64,000 bases of DNA from the NCBI GenBank assembly GCA_958450365.1, contig CAUEEP010000920.1:87501-151500 (forward strand), in the 5' to 3' direction. Positions 57,803-64,000 of the stretch are shown here, piece by piece. The stretch comes from Mesorhabditis belari. Its lineage: Eukaryota; Nematoda; Chromadorea; Rhabditida; Rhabditidae. Position numbers and translations under genes: made by a program. The first letter of the stretch is position 1. The number at the start of each line of letters is the position of its first letter. The notes beneath the pieces are model-generated. The model was not told the origin of the DNA and ran no database searches. It saw only the letters and a list, made by a program, of their open reading frames with translations.

Positions 57803-60119
57803 TTAGCAACATTTCTCAGCCAAACAAACAGTCAATCCAGCGACAAAAATATCCACGACAGCTAACACGAGAGCCACCACAGCCAGATAGAATGAATATC
57901 CAACTTCGGTCTTTTTCCATTCTCCATTATTAAAGTTGACGTTGTCTGAAAAGGAAACATTCGTGAATTTAACGAACAAATTGATTTTTAATCACCAAAC
58001 AGAAAGCTCTTTTTTAAGTCATCTTATAAATAGAGAAAGTCATTAAAACTCTCATTGCTAGAAATCTTCTAAAAAGCAAAGCTGAATCACGAAATTGAAG
58101 TATTGTACTCGTTTTGAATATTAGAAATTTGACCTACCTATTTATTTGTTAAAGAGGCTTTCTTGTTTTGATAAATTAAAATCTGAACCAAAAACATGCT
58201 TTTGCAAAGAGTAGAAAAATTTAAGAGGTAAAATTGAAAGCTTAAAATCCAAAAATTAAGCGATTAGAGCAAGCTTTTGATTATTAGATCCGTGGTCAAT
58301 AAAAAGGATCGATCTAACTATGGGGTAGCGTAGGGATGCCCCATGAAAAGCTATCAGGCATGGTAGGTTAACCCCATAAGAAGCTATGGAGTATCAAGGA
58401 TGCCTCATGAAATGCATACCCGATGAAAACCATGCCCGATAAGAAGCTATGGGGGATCCCGTAGAAACCCCATAGATAGCTATGGAGCATCCTGGATGCC
58501 CCATCATTAGAAATCGATCTAACAAAAAAGCCTTTTGGGGCAAAGTTTGTGGATTTACTATTAGAATGCAAAATCATAAAAAAAAACATTGATCCGGCAC
58601 ATTTTTGCTTTGGCCTTTTGGCATTGTCAGCATTGTCAGTAACTTATTGATTTTTGCTTTTCTACTCCTCTTCTTTGATCACGGATCTATTCAAGTTATT
58701 ACTGTTTGCTTCATCATTAATGATTGCTCTTATTGTTCCATTAGTCAAAGTTCCCAATAAATCTTCGACTGTTTTGATTTTATCAGCTGATTCAATAAGT
58801 TCTTTGATTTGTGGATATCCTTGAATTTCAAGCAAACAATCTTCAAAGCCTTTCAACTCTTCAACAAGAGAACTGTTCATAATCAATGCCTGATTGAGCA
58901 GGCTTCCAAATTTTTTCTGAGCACATTCTATAAAGTATAAACAGTTTTGAATTGTTAGTAGAAAAGAAGAACATGTGTTACCTACTAAAAATAGTTCTAA
59001 AAACTAAAAGCTGCTTTAAAACATGTTACTTACCCAAAGCATCCTTGTTATTCACTCCATAGACAATGACACCTACAGCCAGGAAAATAGCGACCAAGGT
59101 GGCAAAAAGCGTGAGTGGATGGATGACGTACTGAAATTTTGCTATTCAAAAATATCGCCTCTTTCCTACTACCTGAAAAAAATCGGGTACTTTAACAGGT
59201 ATCTTATCCAGCGATTCACCAACAAACTTTTAACATTTGCGTTTTTTCCCTCATTTACGTGGAGTCTACTTGGGGGGCAACGAAGCACAAAGTGTGTAGA
59301 TCTTTGGGGGAAAAACAAAAGATCATCTTCCGACATATCTTTTTGAATACATTTTCAGAAGAGCTATTGCAAAGAAACGAATTTTTCAACATTTGTTGGT
59401 GAGGAAGCCTCTTATCCGTTACCATAAAACCACAGCCTTTGTTCAAAAAAAACATATTGATACATAAACATAAAAATAAACATCAACGCTAAAGCAAAGC
59501 ATCAAATCGCTGTATAAGGTACCTGATTTTCTTAAGTACCCGTCCCATGGCTAAAGTACCCGATCTTTTAAGGTATCTAGTATTAGGAAAGAGCCAAAAT
59601 ATCTTTAATTTCATGTGAATTAAACGCTTACGCCCAACTAGCTTTTGGAAAAACTGCACTTATAAGTGATTCCTTTTCTCTAACCTTTTTGCAGCAACAT
59701 GCAAAGCAAGCGAAGAGATTCCAAGCAAGACACAGCAGTTCTGTAGCCACTGCAAGACACATCGCCACGACTGTCACTTTCTCCCATGTTTTGAGACTCT
59801 AAAATATTTTGTTTGAAGCTCCTCTAGATTAAAACTAACATTCCACCATTCACTTGAGTCACAACTTTGTGCTGCCCCATTTGATCCAGGTATATGACAA
59901 TTGAAAGAGAATATTCCAGATTTGATTGTATCTTCCGCATTATTTTTGAAGGTTCTCCAGTCTGAATTTCAAAATAAAAGAGTACAAGTAAAAGTAAAAG
60001 AGTACCTTTCACTAGTAACTTTGAAACTTACTATCTGAGAACATGGATGCACATGTGAGGACAAAACAGGCAATCATAATGATCCCGAAAACGATTTGAC
60101 CAATTCCAGAGAAGCACAT
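57803..60119 (-). CDS. Claudin-like four-pass membrane protein, copy 2, frameshift in exon 2
   Basis: Exons 60032-60119, 59840-59963, 59685-59798, 59034-59130 and 57803-57945 match copy 1 one for one; exons 1, 3, 4 and 5 have identical lengths (88, 114, 97 and 143 nt). The same landmarks are present: GQIVFGIIMIACFVLTC, SLKTWEKVTVVAMCLAVATE, CFACCCKK, LTLFATLVAIFLAVGVIVYG and final AEKCC. Exon 2 is 124 nt instead of 125. After NWRTFKNN the frame slips, and the expected loop (EDTIKSGIFSFNC...SSEWW) continues in another frame. Other exons are clean, so this is either a young pseudogene, a sequence error or an allelic defect. The long intron 4 holds a possible alternative last exon (58662-58927). 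Confidence 0.75.
58310..58520. repeat. Degenerate minisatellite in claudin-like copy 2 intron 4
   Basis: Irregular copies of a unit like AGCTATGGAGTATCAAGGAT plus GCCCCATGAAA recur four to six times. They are flanked on both sides by ATCGATCTAAC, suggesting a target duplication or a homologous pair. There are no ORFs of interest. Confidence 0.6.
58662..58927 (-). CDS. Possible alternative last exon of claudin-like copy 2
   Basis: After a good TTTATAG acceptor, 87 codons are open and in phase with exon 4 (phase 1), ending in TAG at 58662-58664. The peptide ECAQKKFGSLLNQALIMNSS, then LVEELKGFEDCLLEIQGYPQ and an acidic end, is helical and soluble. Using it would replace TM4 with an extracellular or cytoplasmic helical tail. 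It has no in-phase donor to the normal last exon, so it would be terminal. Copy 1 has no counterpart. It could also be an exon of an unrelated nested gene. Confidence 0.5.
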
Positions 60120-63100
60120 CACGGAAAGTCTCCAAAAAATTAAGGATGATATGTATCAAATCAAATAGTAAATCAAATTCAGTCTCACAATAAATTAATT
60201 ACAAAGCAAAGTTTGCAATAAAAAGCTGTAGGAAGCAAAGGGATTCTAAATGTTTTGAAAAGTGATCATGATTCCTCGAGAAAGGACAAAATGTTCAGTC
60301 AATCAATCTGTTTTGAATGCAAAATTTTTAGAGGGAAATGTGCAGCGAGAGAGATTGTTTTTCTTTTCATTTCTCTCTGTCTTTCAATTTTTTTAGAGTC
60401 TCTCAATTCTAAATCAACAAACAACAAAAGTGAAATCAGTTTTGTACCTTTTTTCTAAAAAAGAATAGATTGCTGGATATTTGACTATCAACTGGCTTGA
60501 CTGACTTGATTTGTCTTTACTTGACTAGATATTTTAAAAATAAAATTGACAATTCACAAAGTTAAACTGAAATCATCGAGTTCTAAAACACAATTTATAC
60601 AATTCCTATATGATTCATCAAGTTTCCCTAGCAAAATTTTGAAATTCCGATCGTTTAAGCGAATAGATTGGGAGAAAAGTGCGAAAAAAAAAGAAAACTC
60701 GGCAAACATCGATAAGACCCTTTACATAAAAAGGTGGAAAGAAGAAGCTGTGAAAACTGTGAAAGAGATCAAAGGAAAGAAGAGATAAAAGAATTGAACG
60801 GTCATCTCTTCCCTCGATATTCATTCAAACAAATTTTATGGGTTTCTGTAAAAACGAAAGGTCGTCATTGAATGAGCTGGCCCGTTTTATGGCCCGTCCT
60901 CCCCTTTTATACAAACAAGTTCTGGTACAGAAAAACCGTGTTTTTTTTTTCAAGATTTTGATGAATATGGGGCATGGATCGTAGAAAAACTTGAAATTTG
61001 ATGCACAAGTTTTGAGGCAAAAACGATGGGCCTTTAGACTGTTTTGTCCATTTAACAGATCATCCACAAACAAGAACTGTTTTAGGGAGATTTATGGCTT
61101 TGTTTATATTCAGCTCGCCAAGCTGACGAAAGATTCTTTATCGCAAAAAATGTGAAAGTTCAAGAGTGAAAAACATGTTCTGATCTACAAAATTCTTCAC
61201 GAATTCATCATTTATTGGTATTTCTTAAATTTCCCGGCCTATGAGTTGCCTGGCTCCCCAATTCGGTCGTCATGAAACGTAAGAGGATCATAAAGAATTG
61301 TGAGATTTACAAAACGCTAGAAATGTCAGCAAACGGTCGTTGACTGAAAAAGTACACATCCGTGTTTTGAAGTGAAATAATTTAAACAGAGGTAATCTGG
61401 TTAAGATCGAATCTTTGCAGGAATCTCTAATTCAGGGAAATTTATTAATAGACTGGCTTATGCTTTGACAATCAATCCCATGATTCAAAGAAAACAAAGC
61501 AATCATGGGTTCGTGATAAACTCTCTCAAAATTTTATGCCCTTTAAATGATCAGAAATTTCAAAACCTTCAAAAAGATCTCATTACAATGACTCACCACT
61601 TTTTGAATCGTCATTGGTAAAAAGGTAAAAAGATAGGAGAAAAAGAAAGTAAACAGTATCAGTAAGAGAAAAAGCCCTTCTTAGCTTTTTTGCGTCAAAA
61701 AATTCTATCGACTCGAAGCGTGTAAATAATGGCAGAATAAATAAATTGTGAGAGAGAAAGGCAAGAAATTCGAGCTGAATAGAAAAAAGGAAAAGAAATG
61801 GATAAAGGAGAAAGAGATGGGAATGGATGGATCAAGATAACATTCAAACATCCCATCAGACATGTTTCAAAAACAGATGCACAGGATTTTTTTAACGTCA
61901 TTCACATTATCAAATAGTGGTCTTCGTTTTAAGCGAGTAAAGTTTTAGAGCTTGAGCATTTATGAGCTTTTCATTTTCAGGGCCAAAATAAAACAAACAA
62001 TTTGGACGTAAGACAACAAACAATTGATCACAAAATAACATCAAAACATTCTTGAAAAGAATTCATAATTATCGCCGTGATGACTTTAAAAAAGTTTGCT
62101 TTCAACAGAGAAAACATAATGAAATATTTAGGAGAGACAAATTAGTGAAGCATTGTCTCACAATCTCTAGATTGTGAAAAGAGACAGCACTTGACAGAGA
62201 TTGTCGGTGAAACAAAAACATAGTTCTTCTGTCGGTAATGGCTTAGAGCAGAAAGAAAATTTAAGAATATGTTAAAGGTAAGTGAATTGTCAAATATCAC
62301 AAAGAGTCACTGATTGAATCTCTTTAGATTCTTTCACCATAAACCAAATCGATCTCAATTGCCTCTTTTTCGCTCCAAGGTTTCACGTCAAATGTATGCT
62401 CAGCCGGTCATACATATTCAACGTTTTTGACATAATATTTTGAGACTTCATTGAGTTAATTTCAAAGGTGAATGCTTTCGTCATATGTATAGTCTAGAGG
62501 AAGAGTTGTAAGTAAAGAGGAAGAGTTGTCATATCCTTTCAATCATACGATCACTCGTATGTAATATTTCAATGTATGTAGTACGTATCAGCATTGAATG
62601 CACAAGACTTTTGCAATACTCTGTGTAATAAATGCATTCTCAAAAAAAGCGTTACATTGCAACTTTACTAGGCTTTACTGTCTATCTATTGGTTACCATT
62701 TCAATTTTCAAAGAACTAGTCTAGCTGTTTTTTTCTCAAAACCACCTGCACATTATACTAAACGATTTCTTTTTATATCTTATCAAAGAGACAAAAAATT
62801 GCCTCTGCAAACATTTGTATGTTTGTAAAAAGAGGACAATCATCAAAAGATTTGCAAATTTTTTTGATAAAAAGCCAAGATAAAAATGATGTCAAATTGA
62901 AAACTATGACTCATCAAAAATTTCTTCAACGGTCTCTTAAGTGAATCCAAATTTTGAATGCGGCTTCGTAATGATAGCAGAAACAAGATAAAACATCAAC
63001 TCTAAAAAAGCTGACAAATGTTTTCAACAAGAAAATTTGTCTCCGGAAAGGCGCCGACTTTGTTGAATCTCATTTATTAGAAATCGATAGTGATTCTTTT

Positions 63101-63186
63101 TCTGGGAGCTAGTTTTAAAAACCTCTTTTTTTTATTTGAACCTCAACTTTTCCTGCTTAAAATGTTCGAATTGCTGTTTTCAAGTT
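60120..63186. other. Intergenic, no supported gene
   Basis: Only short AT-rich ORFs are present (for example 60255-60458, 60546-60788, 61695-61901), without splice structure or domains. A purine-rich run lies at 61740-61820. Repeats of GGAAGAGTTGT occur near 62498-62530. The promoter of claudin-like copy 2 should lie just right of 60120. Confidence 0.55.
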
Positions 63187-63684
63187 CATATGTCGTAGCC
63201 GATTATGAATGAGTGAGTCTAGGAGCGTCCAACCATCAAGTATTTAGTAACATTCAACGCAGAATCATTAATAATTATGTTAAATTTTTTAAATTAGAAA
63301 GATTGGATAAAAAGAAAAAAAATTATGGGGCTTCAAAGTTTCTTCTTGAACAAAAAGTTTTTTTGCTCTAATTTTTTTCTTTTTATCAAACCTTGCTAAT
63401 TTTAAAAATTTAACATAATTATCAATGATTCTGCGTTGAATGATACTAAATACTTGATGGTTGGACGCTCCTAGACCCACTCATTCATAATCGGCTACGG
63501 GGGTCCCGCCGATTCGTTGTAGCGCCGGTAATTTTTTGGCCTAAACTCACAAATTTGGTACCAATCGACGCAGGATTTAATTCGTTACAAGATGATATAA
63601 TATTGTCCTCATACATTAAGGGGTTGCTCTACTAGAAAGATTTGCCAAAAAATTTCATTCATAATCGGCTACGACATATACATG
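63187..63684. mobile_element. Fold-back DNA element, family C copy 2
   Basis: The outer tips are CATATGTCGTAGCCGATTAT at the left and ATAATCGGCTACGACATATA at the right. Inside, the left part is itself a long hairpin: 63187-63290 pairs with 63395-63500 (for example GAGCGTCCAACCATCAAGTA with TACTTGATGGTTGGACGCTC). A third copy of the GTAGCCGATTA tip therefore lies at about 63490. There is no ORF. The tips match the right end of the element at 9614-10441. Confidence 0.88.
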
Positions 63685-64000
63685 GATTAAATATGGTAAT
63701 ATTTTTTGTCTTTACTATCAATAAATGAAATTAAATTGAAGGGTATCGTTTGAATTTCCAGAATTCCTTTTCGTCTGAATTGAATTTCTTTAAAATTCAG
63801 ACCAAATAGGCCAAAGTATTCAGATAAAAGTATTTCCTTTTTATCCATTGAGAAATCTTTTCGTTTTCATGTACACCTTTTCCGACTCGTCACTTCTTTT
63901 CTGTCATTAAATGTTGAGTATTCTTTGTCATTTTCATATTTTTCTTCACCAGGCCCTTCCAATCACATTGAGTCAATTCAATTGTAAACAAAATTGTAAA

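Overview
The window is AT-rich nuclear DNA from a nematode, most likely a rhabditid. Introns are short, mostly with TTTTAG or TTTCAG acceptors. The recognisable genes include the degenerin UNC-8, a GW182/AIN-type Argonaute partner, a TSC22 protein, an IMPACT orthologue, fructose-1,6-bisphosphatase, a family-11 fucosyltransferase, an RII-alpha/IQ-motif protein and two claudin-like membrane proteins. I could not name the species. No conserved gene-to-gene linkage that I recognise from C. elegans is evident. All gene models were spliced by hand from frame, GT/AG sites and protein similarity.

Layout. 1-4.1 kb: no confirmed gene; a divergent repeat, one candidate exon and a TA-flanked MITE. 4.1-8.2 kb (+): TSC22-domain gene. 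8.2-12.5 kb: a transposon graveyard with a fold-back element, a deletion-derived integrase-type transposon that still carries an intact spliced ORF, and a FLYWCH zinc-finger relic. 12.5-14.6 kb (+): decayed non-LTR retrotransposon ending about 95 bp before IMPACT. 14.6-16.7 kb (+): IMPACT, with a long-TIR MITE in intron 4. 16.9-19.0 kb: a three-level nest, with a mariner-type transposon inside a LINE fragment inside a MITE. 19.1-24.8 kb (-): unc-8, 21 exons, with repeats in two introns. 25.3-27.6 kb (-): fructose-1,6-bisphosphatase, with a GC-AG intron and a TTAA-flanked MITE. 30.4-34.8 kb (-): GW182/AIN gene. 34.8-40.6 kb: mostly empty, with degenerate coding-like remnants. 40.6-43.0 kb (+): GT11 fucosyltransferase. 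43-48 kb: intergenic with a MITE, a minisatellite and a hairpin. 48-53.6 kb (+): RII-alpha/IQ protein, whose intron 2 holds the second TTAA MITE. 54.6-55.5 kb (+): unassigned exons. 55.8-60.1 kb (-): two tandem claudin-like paralogues, the second with a frameshift in exon 2 and an alternative last exon. 60-64 kb: intergenic, ending in a second member of the fold-back family.

The genes act in unrelated processes: mechanosensory channel, gluconeogenesis, miRNA silencing, translational control, glycosylation, and sperm or signalling scaffolding. There is no operon-like cluster apart from the tandem claudin-like pair. The most unusual content lies in the mobile elements. Several short families recur in the window, insert into introns and nest in one another, which allows their relative order of insertion to be read directly.
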